DNA of 64,000 bases from positions 682,001-746,000 of the forward strand of contig CP040001.1 of the NCBI GenBank assembly GCA_013100825.1, read 5' to 3'. The notes under the pieces are model-generated. The model saw only the letters and a program-made list of their open reading frames with translations. It did not search any database and had not been told where the DNA came from. This document shows, piece by piece, positions 51,363 through 60,196 of the stretch. The stretch comes from Candidatus Saccharibacteria bacterium oral taxon 488 (GTDB taxonomy: Bacteria > Patescibacteriota > Saccharimonadia > Saccharimonadales > Saccharimonadaceae). A program made the translations under genes and the position numbers. The number at the start of each line of letters is the position of its first letter. The first letter of the stretch is position 1.

Positions 51363-52700
51363 ATGAGCGAAAAGAGCAGCGTGTCGACTAGTGATAAACC
51401 GAAAGAACTGCCATTACGAGTAAGAGTTCCATGTGTAATACTAGGCGGGATAATAGGAGGAGTGACGGGCTTTGTGGGTTATAACCATATAGCTCATCGT
51501 AGCCCTAAACCTCAACCTGCAACTGCAACTGCAATAATAACCGAAACCGTTCAGCCGGCTGAGCCACTAGAGGCACAAGGGCCATTTAGCCTACCTGATA
51601 TTCAACCTGTTATCATCACCGACGCCTTAACAACAGAACAACATGTTGCCGAAGTAAACAAACGCGCAAGAGCAGAACTTGATAGAGCTGAAAACATCCT
51701 AGCTACCACCATGGACGTTTCCAAGAGCACCGTTTATGAAGCAGTGACCATGCCAATGGATGAACAGCCAATTGATCCAGAAACAAAAAAGCCCTGCCCC
51801 TCTGTCGAAAAGATACGAGAAGTAGCCGATAAAATCCCCTCCCTCGGCGGTACAGCGATTCGCTATTTTATCCTGCCACCTCATTTATGCAACAACAATC
51901 GGTTCAGCGCCTACGCCCAATATCACACACGAGACATCGTCACAAGATCAGACAATATGAGTATCATCAACTCTGGCGTTATCATGCACGAAGCCGGACA
52001 TTTGTTTGGACTGCCACACGTAAGAAGGTTGAGAATTGAGCACCCAGACCTAAAAAATGAGGAATGGCATAATATCAAACCAGAAGATTACGATATCACC
52101 AATGATTTGCGAAATGGTTACGGTCAATTCCCCATGCAAGCAAATGGCAGCATCGATCCAGCATCCGGGAAAACAAGTGTCATGGGCTATCATTACGAAA
52201 TTAACAGCTGGTGTCTTACGCATGAAAGTTGTACTCACGTCTATAATGGGCCCGAAAGAAACAGGCTCGACAGTGAAAAATTCCCGATCCGTGACGTTGA
52301 CCCAGCAACATTGCGAGAGACTCCCGTTAACCTCGTAGTGTCTCCTGAGGTGCGCAATATTCAAGGTATCCGCGTTCCTGTGCCAGAAGATCATCCAATC
52401 CGCCACATTCGTGGCTGCGAGTCAGTCACCCGTATTATCATTGGTGTTGATCACTTATATTATTCGGCCATCAATGGTAGCCCGGGCTTCACAACGTATG
52501 TAGTTGCAGTTGATCAGGACAATAACCTCATCGAGATAGACGCACCGAAATTTGAAGAGTTGGCGTACTCGCCAACAGTACCAGATGGATTATTTGGTGA
52601 AAAACCGCAATATATCTACAATGATAGTATGCTAGGCATCAGCGTTACCGCACGGCTTGTCAATAAGCAGGCTGTGCTGCGTATGACAGCGTTTAAGTGA
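51363..52700 (+). CDS. Membrane-anchored metzincin-type zinc metalloprotease
   Basis: 445 residues. One N-terminal membrane helix (VILGGIIGGVTGFVGY, about 24-40), a Pro/Ala/Thr-rich spacer, then a catalytic domain with the full metzincin zinc motif HEAGHLFGLPH (about 212-222) and a downstream Met-turn-like SVMGY (about 273). Several Cys pairs suggest an extracytoplasmic location. The final ~110 residues form a separate domain. No ribosome site; a TAGAAT box lies 10 nt upstream. Substrates could be host-cell surface proteins (inference). Confidence 0.85.
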   Translation: MSEKSSVSTSDKPKELPLRVRVPCVILGGIIGGVTGFVGYNHIAHRSPKPQPATATAIITETVQPAEPLEAQGPFSLPDIQPVIITDALTTEQHVAEVNKRARAELDRAENILATTMDVSKSTVYEAVTMPMDEQPIDPETKKPCPSVEKIREVADKIPSLGGTAIRYFILPPHLCNNNRFSAYAQYHTRDIVTRSDNMSIINSGVIMHEAGHLFGLPHVRRLRIEHPDLKNEEWHNIKPEDYDITNDLRNGYGQFPMQANGSIDPASGKTSVMGYHYEINSWCLTHESCTHVYNGPERNRLDSEKFPIRDVDPATLRETPVNLVVSPEVRNIQGIRVPVPEDHPIRHIRGCESVTRIIIGVDHLYYSAINGSPGFTTYVVAVDQDNNLIEIDAPKFEELAYSPTVPDGLFGEKPQYIYNDSMLGISVTARLVNKQAVLRMTAFK

Positions 52701-52705
52701 TAAAA

Positions 52706-53284
52706 TCATTTCTTCAGTGCCTCAGTTACCCGCTGGGCCGTCGGCAGATTGACATCGATATTTTCCAGCGCCTTAGTGGCGTCAGCCAAGGTATAGCCCA
52801 GCGCCATCAGTGCCTCTAACGCTTCGTCGGAAGTATTCAATTCAGTCTGGACTGGCGCGGCTGCTCGACCATATTGCGTTGGCAAGCCAACTTTATCACT
52901 CAAATCAACCACCACGCGTTCGGCGGTTTTTTTACCGACGCCAGCAGCTTGTTGCACAAACGCATGATCAGCGTTAGCGATGGCGTTACGGACGTGCTCC
53001 GCATCGCCCAGGCTGAGGATGGCTAGCGCCGCCTTTGGCCCGACGCCCTGAACAGTAATCAGCATTTCAAACAGCTTTTTTGCAGCCAAACTAGAAAAAC
53101 CGAATAGCTCTTCCGTCTGCTCACGCACATGATGATAGGTGTAAAACTTAGCGTCTTGACTGAGCGCCACCGCCTCGAAATCACCAGCCGACACGCTCAC
53201 TTCATAACCGACGCCGTGAACGTCAATCACGATGCTGCCGGCACCAAATTTTTCAGCGATTGTACCTGAGAGATGGGCGATCAC
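52706..53284 (-). CDS. ruvA: Holliday junction DNA-binding protein RuvA
   Basis: 192 residues. OB domain (MIAHLSGTIAEKF), two helix-hairpin-helix motifs (LITVQGVGPKAALAILS; VQQAAGVGKKTAERVV) and domain III (EALMALGYTLADATKAL). It starts at GTG 53284, which overlaps the stop of the PBP gene (GTGA). GGAGACAG precedes. Confidence 0.95.
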   Translation of the reverse strand: MIAHLSGTIAEKFGAGSIVIDVHGVGYEVSVSAGDFEAVALSQDAKFYTYHHVREQTEELFGFSSLAAKKLFEMLITVQGVGPKAALAILSLGDAEHVRNAIANADHAFVQQAAGVGKKTAERVVVDLSDKVGLPTQYGRAAAPVQTELNTSDEALEALMALGYTLADATKALENIDVNLPTAQRVTEALKK

Positions 53285-55707
53285 GGTCGTCTGTCTCCGC
53301 CGCCCGGAGGATTGGTCGGGCCGGGCGAAGTGCCGCCACTGCCACCACCCGAACCGCCACCGCTGCCACCACCACTGCCATTACCGCCGCCCGGGTTCTG
53401 GTCGTCATCGCCGGTACTACCACACGACGCAGTCTTTCGCGAATGTTTCGTCGCATCAAATTTGTCTTCGCTGATGGTGATGAGCCGCCTGGTAGCTAGG
53501 TCACAGACGGTGATCTGCTTAGTGGTGGGCGTTTGCCGACAATCAGCAGCGTTCTTGGAATATTTAGCGGCGTCAAATTGATCTTCAAAAATTGACTCCA
53601 TTTGCTTGATCGCGAGGTTACAGACCTCGATCTTTGGCTTGGTCTGATCACATTTCTCGGTCGGAATGGCGCTCGAGAGAAAATATTCTTTGTAAGCACC
53701 GGGGCTGGAATCATCAGCCAGGCCACCATTACTACTGCACACACTTCGCTGAACAACACTGCTTGGCACGTCGAAGCCAGTTTTTGCGCCTGCCAGCAGC
53801 TTGGTCATCGTCGCCCGCCAAATTGGTGCTGCCACATCCGATCCACCGCTGTTCATGACCTTATTGTTGTTATTACCAACCCACACGCCGACAGCGTATT
53901 GCGGCGTGTAGCCAATCGTCCAGGCATCGCGGTTATCATTGGTGGTACCCGTCTTGACCGCGACCGTTTTACCGCCCACCGTCAGGCTGCTACCAAACAT
54001 CCCCGCCCGCGCGGCGTTATCCGACAGAATGCTGGAGATAAGATAGGCGCCACCTTGGCTAATCGCTTGGCGCGTACTGGCTGTTTTCCACGACGCGTTT
54101 TTGTTGAACTTGTCCTTGACTTCAGTGATGAGATTGAGCGATTCGTACTGCGTACCGCCATTGGCAAAGGCCGCGTAGGCGTTTGTCATCTCGCTTAGGC
54201 GCACCTCGGCCGAGCCAAGCGCCAGTGACAATCCGTAATTTTTGTTTTCGTCCAGCGTGCTGATACCGAGTTTCTTGACAGCTTGGATGGAGCGATTGAT
54301 GCCATACTTTTGCATGATCAAAACGCTCGGGATATTCAGCGACCAGCTGAGCGACTTGCGCGTCGTCACCTTGCCGTTCCAGCGGCGAGTAGCGTTGTAG
54401 GGCACATAACCATTGAAGTCAGTTAATTTATCATCAAAAACTGTCGCCGGCGTGATGGCGCCATCAGCCATCGCTTGCGCATAATACAGCGGCTTGAAGC
54501 TCGAACCAGGCTGGCGCGGCGTGGTCACCATATTGACCTTGCCCCACTCGGCGTTATTGTAATCAGCACTGCCAACCAGTGCCCGCACCTCGCCGGTTTT
54601 TGGATCAATAACGATACCGCTGGCGTTGGTACCGCCCAGGCGATTGATCTGCTTCATTTGTTTAGCGATATTCTCTTGAAGGAGCTGTTGGGTGTCGAGA
54701 TTCAGCGAGGTCTTGACGCGGTAGCCCGAGCGCATGACTTTTTCGTAGCCATATTTGTCGCTGAGCTGTTTGATGACCATCTCGGCAAAATGCGGCGCTG
54801 CGGAATTTGTGTGAGCCGCGCCACCACCAGTATATGCTAGCTGTGTAGCTTCCGCCTGCTGCTTCTGTTCCTCGGTGATAAAGCCTTCGGTCTGCATCCG
54901 ACCGAGCACCGTCCTTTGGCGCTGCTTGGCGTATTCGGCGTTGCCGCTGATCGGTGAATAGCGGCTAGGTGCCGGCAGCACACCAACCAGCATACTGCTC
55001 TCGGCCAGTGTCAAATCCTTCGGCGACTTATTGAAATACACCTTGGCCGCCTCCTCGATACCAAAGGCGTTTTCACCAAAGTACACTGAGTTGAGGTACA
55101 TCATCAAGATCTGCTCTTTGCTGTAATTTTGCTCAATGGCGATGGCCATAAATAGCTCTTGGTATTTGCGCATAAAGCTATGTTCATTGCTGAGCAAGTT
55201 ATTCTTGACCAGCTGCTGTGTCAGGGTTGAGCCACCGCCGTGCCGCGTGATCGCCGCCCGGAAAATACTGAAGACATTAAAGCCGCTGTGCTTATAAAAA
55301 TCTTTATCCTCACTGGCGATCAGCGCCTTTTTCATACTCTCGGAGATATCGTTGAGCTGCACCAAGTTCCGCCGCTCGGCATTACCAACACTATAAATCA
55401 CCTTATCCTTGGCGTCAGTCAGCACGATACCGGTATTATTGCGGTTCATCAGCCGCTCTTGATCGCCGATGTCGTGCGCATAATAAAAATAACTGGCAAT
55501 CGGCACGATGATCAAAAACAGTAGAATCGGCAGCAGACACACCATAATTTTTTTCGGCCGGCTCAGCCGCCAAAACCACAAAAAGTGTTTGTGTTGACGC
55601 GGTAATTTACCGGATTTCGCCTTGACTTGACCGAGATTGGCATACCGACCCATGTGCGGCGGCTGCTTCTTTATCGGAGCTCGTTTTCCCTTGCCTAATT
55701 GCACCAT
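53281..55707 (-). CDS. Class A penicillin-binding protein (PBP1A type)
   Basis: 808 residues. Membrane anchor (KIMVCLLPILLFLIIVPIAS), GT51 transglycosylase (EDKDFYKHSG, GGSTLTQQLVKN, NSVYFGENAFG), transpeptidase with PGSSFKPLYY (SxxK), SWSLN (SxN) and KTGTTND (KTG). A C-terminal extension has two Cys-containing repeats (CNLAIKQM..., CDLATRRL...) and a Gly/Pro tail. It polymerises and cross-links peptidoglycan. ATG 55707 is 6 nt after TATAAT (leaderless). Confidence 0.96.
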   Translation of the reverse strand: MVQLGKGKRAPIKKQPPHMGRYANLGQVKAKSGKLPRQHKHFLWFWRLSRPKKIMVCLLPILLFLIIVPIASYFYYAHDIGDQERLMNRNNTGIVLTDAKDKVIYSVGNAERRNLVQLNDISESMKKALIASEDKDFYKHSGFNVFSIFRAAITRHGGGSTLTQQLVKNNLLSNEHSFMRKYQELFMAIAIEQNYSKEQILMMYLNSVYFGENAFGIEEAAKVYFNKSPKDLTLAESSMLVGVLPAPSRYSPISGNAEYAKQRQRTVLGRMQTEGFITEEQKQQAEATQLAYTGGGAAHTNSAAPHFAEMVIKQLSDKYGYEKVMRSGYRVKTSLNLDTQQLLQENIAKQMKQINRLGGTNASGIVIDPKTGEVRALVGSADYNNAEWGKVNMVTTPRQPGSSFKPLYYAQAMADGAITPATVFDDKLTDFNGYVPYNATRRWNGKVTTRKSLSWSLNIPSVLIMQKYGINRSIQAVKKLGISTLDENKNYGLSLALGSAEVRLSEMTNAYAAFANGGTQYESLNLITEVKDKFNKNASWKTASTRQAISQGGAYLISSILSDNAARAGMFGSSLTVGGKTVAVKTGTTNDNRDAWTIGYTPQYAVGVWVGNNNNKVMNSGGSDVAAPIWRATMTKLLAGAKTGFDVPSSVVQRSVCSSNGGLADDSSPGAYKEYFLSSAIPTEKCDQTKPKIEVCNLAIKQMESIFEDQFDAAKYSKNAADCRQTPTTKQITVCDLATRRLITISEDKFDATKHSRKTASCGSTGDDDQNPGGGNGSGGGSGGGSGGGSGGTSPGPTNPPGGGDRRP

Positions 55708-55714
55708 ATATCAA

Positions 55715-56197
55715 TTATACCACGCCACGGCGCGTCATCGCTGCGTGGGTGATGGCTGCCGCGAGTGCATCGGCGCAGTCATCTGGCTTGGGGGGCTGGC
55801 TGAGACCTAAGTTAAGGCGCACCATTTCCTGGATTTGTTTTTTGTCAGCTTTACCATAACCGGTTAGTGTCTGTTTGATCTGTAGCGGCGTGTATTCACT
55901 GATCGCGAGACCCGCCTTGTGTCCAGTCAGCATCGCCACGCCACGAGCATGAGCCACAGAGATAGCAGTAGTAACATTGCGGGCAAAAAACAACTTTTCA
56001 ATCGACATCACCTCAGGTTTGGTCTCAGCGATGATCTCCGTCAGGCCGTCAAAAATCTCCGCCAGCCGCTCGTCTAGCGGCGTGTGGGCGGGCGTCTTGA
56101 TCACGCCGGCCGTTACCAGCCGGTAGCCGCCCTGCTTCGTGTCAATCACGCCAAAACCCAAAATGCCAGTCCCTGGATCAATGCCAATAATTCTCAT
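55715..56197 (-). CDS. ruvC: Holliday junction resolvase RuvC
   Basis: 160 residues. Catalytic acids: IGIDPGTG (Asp7), SIEKLFFARN (Glu) and PDDCADALAAAI (two Asp). Normal length for RuvC. ATG 56197 is 6 nt after TATAAT; the longer start would lie upstream of the promoter. With ruvA and ruvB nearby the whole RuvABC set is encoded within 9 kb but from separate promoters. Confidence 0.96.
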   Translation of the reverse strand: MRIIGIDPGTGILGFGVIDTKQGGYRLVTAGVIKTPAHTPLDERLAEIFDGLTEIIAETKPEVMSIEKLFFARNVTTAISVAHARGVAMLTGHKAGLAISEYTPLQIKQTLTGYGKADKKQIQEMVRLNLGLSQPPKPDDCADALAAAITHAAMTRRGVV

Positions 56198-56272
56198 GCG
56201 TTTATTATAGCACCCGGCCGAGTGACAATAATTAATGCGGGCGGCCACCTCGACGAGCTCCTCGCCGAGTTA

Positions 56273-58150
56273 TCACTTGCCGCGCGTGATGGCGTGTTTC
56301 AGCCGCATAGCAGCTCGGCCAATTTCCCAGCGCCACTGCCAGCCAGCATAACCAACCGCCAGCAGACTGACGCCGCCGAGCACCCACCAGCCCCACATCG
56401 CGCCCGTCACCTGCTTGACCTGCTCCGGCGCAAAGCCAGTTTTTGGTGCAGTAGCCAGCGCGACCTTGCGGCAGCGCTTTGTCTTTGGATTGCGCTCAAA
56501 GCCTTCGGCACACTCCTTCAACACGTCACTATCAGCGGCAATTTTCTTACAGCGCCCGGTGGCGGGATTACGAAACTTACCGTCGGGACATGGCTTCAGA
56601 GTTTTGGCGGCTGCGGCTGCAATCGACCGACACCGACCGGTTATCTCGCTCCGATAGTACCCTTCACGACACGGCGTTTGGGTTTTGAGCTTGCTGATGT
56701 TGCGGCACCGACCGGTTTCTGGTGAACGATATTGGCCGGGCTTACACGGCGCGAGTTCCGGCTCGCGTACGATATTACGACAGCGGCCCGTCTCCGGCGA
56801 ACGGTACTGCCCCGGACGGCACGGCGTCGGCACTGGCTCCACCGGCTCCTTGACGCAACGACCCGTGAGCTCGTGACGCACATAGCCCGCCTTGCAATCT
56901 GGCCACTGCTTGAATTCGTTGGGCCGAGCCGGCGTCGGTGAAAATGTCACCTTCCATTCCCCGTCAAGCAAACTCCACGACGAGTCTTTAGCCAGACCAG
57001 CAAATAACGTCTGGTCGATCTTATTGCCACTAGCATCCAGCGCGTACACCTCGCCGCCACCGGTTTTTGTCAGTTTGAGATTTGTCTCTGCCAGCCGAAC
57101 GACATGCAGCGCCCCGGCTGCCAGCTCAATATTCTTGAACGTATGTGTCGTGTCCTTGTGCTTACCCCGACCTTTGACGAGAATGGTGCAGCCAGTGAGG
57201 TCGAGGTCACTGGTCCCGGCGTTAATGATCTCGATAAACGGTGTGTCAACATTGGTCGCAATCTCATGCAACTTCAAGCCGCTGCAACGATTACTCGGTG
57301 GTGTCGGATCAACTGGCGGACGTGGCTCGTCAGGCTCACTGCACGCTGGCAGTTCACGTAGACGCGGCGCCTCGCCGACCGAAAAATCGCTGGCGTTATT
57401 ATCCGTATCAGTCACCACGCCATTTGTTTGGCAGCGCCAGGCGTGTAGCTTGCCACCCAGCGTAATCGGGCTACCCTCACGCGCTGACGCCGCGCCCCAG
57501 CCGACCAGATCCGACACCTGCCCATCACTCCTCACCAATTTGACAGAGCCGCCGGTTTTTGCCAGCACTTTCTGGCTATCAAACCGCAGGTCGGTCTGCT
57601 CATCGGTTAGCCGGCTATCACCGATCACCAATACCCCGCCCGCCGGCACTATTAGGTCGGTCGAGATTATTTTGAGCGTCGTCACCTGTCCCTTCTGATT
57701 AACATACTGCAGCGTCCAGCCCGTCAGATTGACAGGTTGCGATGACGGATTATAGAGTTCGACGTAGGTGCCGCGCGCTGTATCGAGGCCGACTTTGGTG
57801 ATCAAGAGTTTGGCCGATGTGCGAGCCGTAGCTGACGGTGCAGGAGGTTCAGAAGGCGTTGGCTTGACTGGTGTGGGTGTTGACGGAGCGGGTGTAGACG
57901 TAGACGTAGACGTACTGCCAGAAGCTGTGTCCGGCGTGGCCGCTGCTGGGGCTAATGGCCTGGTCGGAGCTGCCGGGCTGGGCACTGGATTGGCTGGACG
58001 CGGCGCAGGCGTGTCCGTTGGCGCAACCGATGTCGAGCCACCAGCAGGAGGTGCAGCCTCTGGCGGGGAGTCGCTCGCAAACGCCACCACCGGCTGAAAC
58101 ACCAGCGCAATTATCGTTGACATAAGTAGTAGGCGGGTCAAAACCTTCAT
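56273..58150 (-). CDS. Surface protein with lamin-tail domains and Cys-rich tandem repeats
   Basis: 625 residues. Signal peptide (LLLMSTIIALVFQPVVAFA), Pro/Thr/Ser stalk (about 30-110), lamin-tail domain 1 (LLITKVGLD ... VELYNPSSQPVNLTGWTL), lamin-tail domain 2 (KLHEIATNVDTPFIEIINAG), then six tandem repeats of about 30 residues with the core C-x2-G-x-[YF]-R-x3-T-G-R-C-[RK] (about 415-575), and a C-terminal membrane helix with Arg/Lys tail. Lamin-tail domains bind DNA or proteins on some bacterial surfaces. A GGGAG site precedes ATG 58150. Confidence 0.87.
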   Translation of the reverse strand: MKVLTRLLLMSTIIALVFQPVVAFASDSPPEAAPPAGGSTSVAPTDTPAPRPANPVPSPAAPTRPLAPAAATPDTASGSTSTSTSTPAPSTPTPVKPTPSEPPAPSATARTSAKLLITKVGLDTARGTYVELYNPSSQPVNLTGWTLQYVNQKGQVTTLKIISTDLIVPAGGVLVIGDSRLTDEQTDLRFDSQKVLAKTGGSVKLVRSDGQVSDLVGWGAASAREGSPITLGGKLHAWRCQTNGVVTDTDNNASDFSVGEAPRLRELPACSEPDEPRPPVDPTPPSNRCSGLKLHEIATNVDTPFIEIINAGTSDLDLTGCTILVKGRGKHKDTTHTFKNIELAAGALHVVRLAETNLKLTKTGGGEVYALDASGNKIDQTLFAGLAKDSSWSLLDGEWKVTFSPTPARPNEFKQWPDCKAGYVRHELTGRCVKEPVEPVPTPCRPGQYRSPETGRCRNIVREPELAPCKPGQYRSPETGRCRNISKLKTQTPCREGYYRSEITGRCRSIAAAAAKTLKPCPDGKFRNPATGRCKKIAADSDVLKECAEGFERNPKTKRCRKVALATAPKTGFAPEQVKQVTGAMWGWWVLGGVSLLAVGYAGWQWRWEIGRAAMRLKHAITRGK

Positions 58151-58213
58151 TGTGAACTCCCTGCTCGGCTTATGTTGACTGATTATATTGTAAAAGAAAT
58201 TCCTCCGAAACGC

Positions 58214-58238
58214 AAAAAGAGCGCCGTCGGAGGCGCTC
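58214..58238 (-). terminator. Terminator of yebC
   Basis: Stem GAGCGCC/GGCGCTC (58219-58225 with 58232-58238), loop of 6, followed on the minus strand by TTTTT. Confidence 0.85.
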
Positions 58239-58270
58239 GATATACCGTCAATACATGGCCTAAACGCAGG

Positions 58271-58987
58271 TCACTCCGCAGTGATATCGGCATTGGTATG
58301 CACATTCACCACGTCGTCCAGGTCGTCCAGCGCATCAACCACCTTCATCAATTTCTGTGCAGTTTCTGAATCGGCAATCTCAACCGGTGTGTTGGCGATG
58401 TAGCGCAGCTCGGCGTCTTTCACCTTCAAACCCTGCTCAACCAGCTGATTTCTAACACTCGCCAGATCCTTCAGTTCGGTATAGACAATAATCTCGCCGT
58501 CTTCCTCAACCGCATCCTCAGCGCCAGCATCCAAAATCTGGAGCAGCAATTCCTCGCCCGTACCCGCCACGGTGATCACACCCTTGCGGGTAAACTGAAA
58601 CGCCACGCTACCAGCGTCAGCAATTCGCCCGCCGTTCTTCACCAACGCCGTTTTCACCTCTGGCAAGGTGCGGTTGCGGTTGTCAGTCGCCGTCTCGATG
58701 ATGATGCCGACGCCACCCGGGCCGTAGCCTTCATAGGTAATTTCCTCCAGCGCCGCCGCGCTCTTATCCGCCACGCGGTCGATCGCCCGCTGAATGTTAG
58801 CACTTGGCATGTTAGCGGCCTTAGCCTTCTCAATCGCCATTGCCAAGCTCGAATTGAGCGCTGGGTCAGTGCCGCCGCGTGCCGCAATGGCAATTTGATT
58901 ACCCAACTTGGTGAAAATTGCGCCACGCTTCGCGTCAACAATCGCTTTCTGCCGGTGCGTCGTCGCCCATTTACTGTGTCCTGACAT
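58271..58987 (-). CDS. YebC/PmpR-family regulator or translation factor
   Basis: 238 residues, standard length. Signature GHSKWATTHRQKAIVDAKRG at the N-terminus, GYGPGGVGIIIE in the middle, and an acidic C-terminal domain. YebC proteins are described as transcription regulators and, more recently, as helping ribosomes at proline stretches. The latter would suit the Pro-rich surface proteins in this window. TGGAGG precedes ATG 58987; a terminator follows. Confidence 0.94.
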   Translation of the reverse strand: MSGHSKWATTHRQKAIVDAKRGAIFTKLGNQIAIAARGGTDPALNSSLAMAIEKAKAANMPSANIQRAIDRVADKSAAALEEITYEGYGPGGVGIIIETATDNRNRTLPEVKTALVKNGGRIADAGSVAFQFTRKGVITVAGTGEELLLQILDAGAEDAVEEDGEIIVYTELKDLASVRNQLVEQGLKVKDAELRYIANTPVEIADSETAQKLMKVVDALDDLDDVVNVHTNADITAE

Positions 58988-59040
58988 GTATGCCTCCAGA
59001 AAATTCGTTTCTTTTAGTATAGCAGAAAACGGGCGAGGGG

Positions 59041-60036
59041 TTAACTATCAGGCTGGTTGGTAGTGCCTTCTGAGAGAACGAAGCCACCACAATTTGATTC
59101 TATGCGTACCTCCCTGATATGTACCCCGTCGTAATAGCTTTCTTCATCGACATGTACACTATATCGAGAAGAGATAATGCCCTCACGAGCATACGGCTCC
59201 AAGACCCCTCTTATATACCCCTCAATCACGTCCTTGTTCCGCCTCAAAATACCCAGCGGCAATTGTAGAGCAGCACGCCGGCGGCTCCCTGATAAAGCTT
59301 CACGATCATTTGTTGCGTATGCTACAGGAGATTTCTCACCTACCTTCACTTCCCAGGGGGCGGCCTCTTCACTCTCAAGGTCTGCACTGGTTCGCAGGAC
59401 ATTTTTTCGCTGCCAAGAGTTCCTTTCGGCAATAGCCACCACAAAATACCATAACTCTACGTCATCAAGTGTTAGCTCGCCTCGCTCCCGCTGCTCATCA
59501 AAGTCATGAATAAATTGACGTAATTTCTCATCGCTAGCCTTATCGGCTGCAGCGAGGGGTGCTATCGCCTCATTCATGAGCGCCGAGCTCTCTTTTTGAA
59601 CCAGGTCTAGCTCCTGGGCATACGCCCGGGCAGCCTCCGTCGATTCCTCAATTTGCTGCAGCCGCGCAGATGTTGCCTTTCTAATTATCCTGCGCCGCTC
59701 GTCAAACTCTCTCTGAGCTTGTTCGATTCGTTCTGCTTGGTCAGCCAAAATTTCCTCACGTTGCCGTTGAGTACCCGGCTTGGTGTTGCCTTTCTTGTTG
59801 TTGTATTCCCGATATACGTCGTTCATTGCAGTAACTGTTCGGCAAAGATCATCAAACGTCATCGGAGCAGCCACCTCCTGTTCTCTCTGCACCTCATCAC
59901 CACCCTGTACATCCTCATGGACTTCAGTCCCATCAGGCTGTTGCTCACCATCATTATTTGATGCGGCTGCTAGCCCCTTCCATGAATCCATTGAGCCTTG
60001 ATTACCGTTACTTCCACCTACTCTTTCTTTGCCCAT
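59041..60036 (-). CDS. Coiled-coil protein of unknown function
   Basis: 331 residues, hydrophilic, no membrane helix. An acidic, Gln/Gly-rich N-terminus, a long coiled coil (about 75-185, many Glu/Arg/Gln), and a mixed C-terminal domain of about 120 residues without recognised motif. GGAGGAG lies 5 nt before ATG 60036; the longer in-frame start is upstream of this site. Similar in style to the unknown genes at 17044 and 27435. Confidence 0.65.
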   Translation of the reverse strand: MGKERVGGSNGNQGSMDSWKGLAAASNNDGEQQPDGTEVHEDVQGGDEVQREQEVAAPMTFDDLCRTVTAMNDVYREYNNKKGNTKPGTQRQREEILADQAERIEQAQREFDERRRIIRKATSARLQQIEESTEAARAYAQELDLVQKESSALMNEAIAPLAAADKASDEKLRQFIHDFDEQRERGELTLDDVELWYFVVAIAERNSWQRKNVLRTSADLESEEAAPWEVKVGEKSPVAYATNDREALSGSRRRAALQLPLGILRRNKDVIEGYIRGVLEPYAREGIISSRYSVHVDEESYYDGVHIREVRIESNCGGFVLSEGTTNQPDS

Positions 60037-60196
60037 TTCACTCCTCCGAACTAAGTAATATATAGTTGCCTCACCAGCCGCCCGAGGGCCGAACCCGCGC
60101 TCACTCACCCCGAGGGATTAGCTGAATGAACCCATAGTAGTACATCCATCAGGTTTCCTCAAGCATGAGCGGGATAGCCTATCACAATCGTCCACG

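Noticed and set aside
56640..56860. Regularly spaced short DNA repeats resembling a CRISPR array
   Set aside because: They are codons of the Cys-rich protein repeats of the lamin-tail protein; units vary at third positions and there are no unique spacers.
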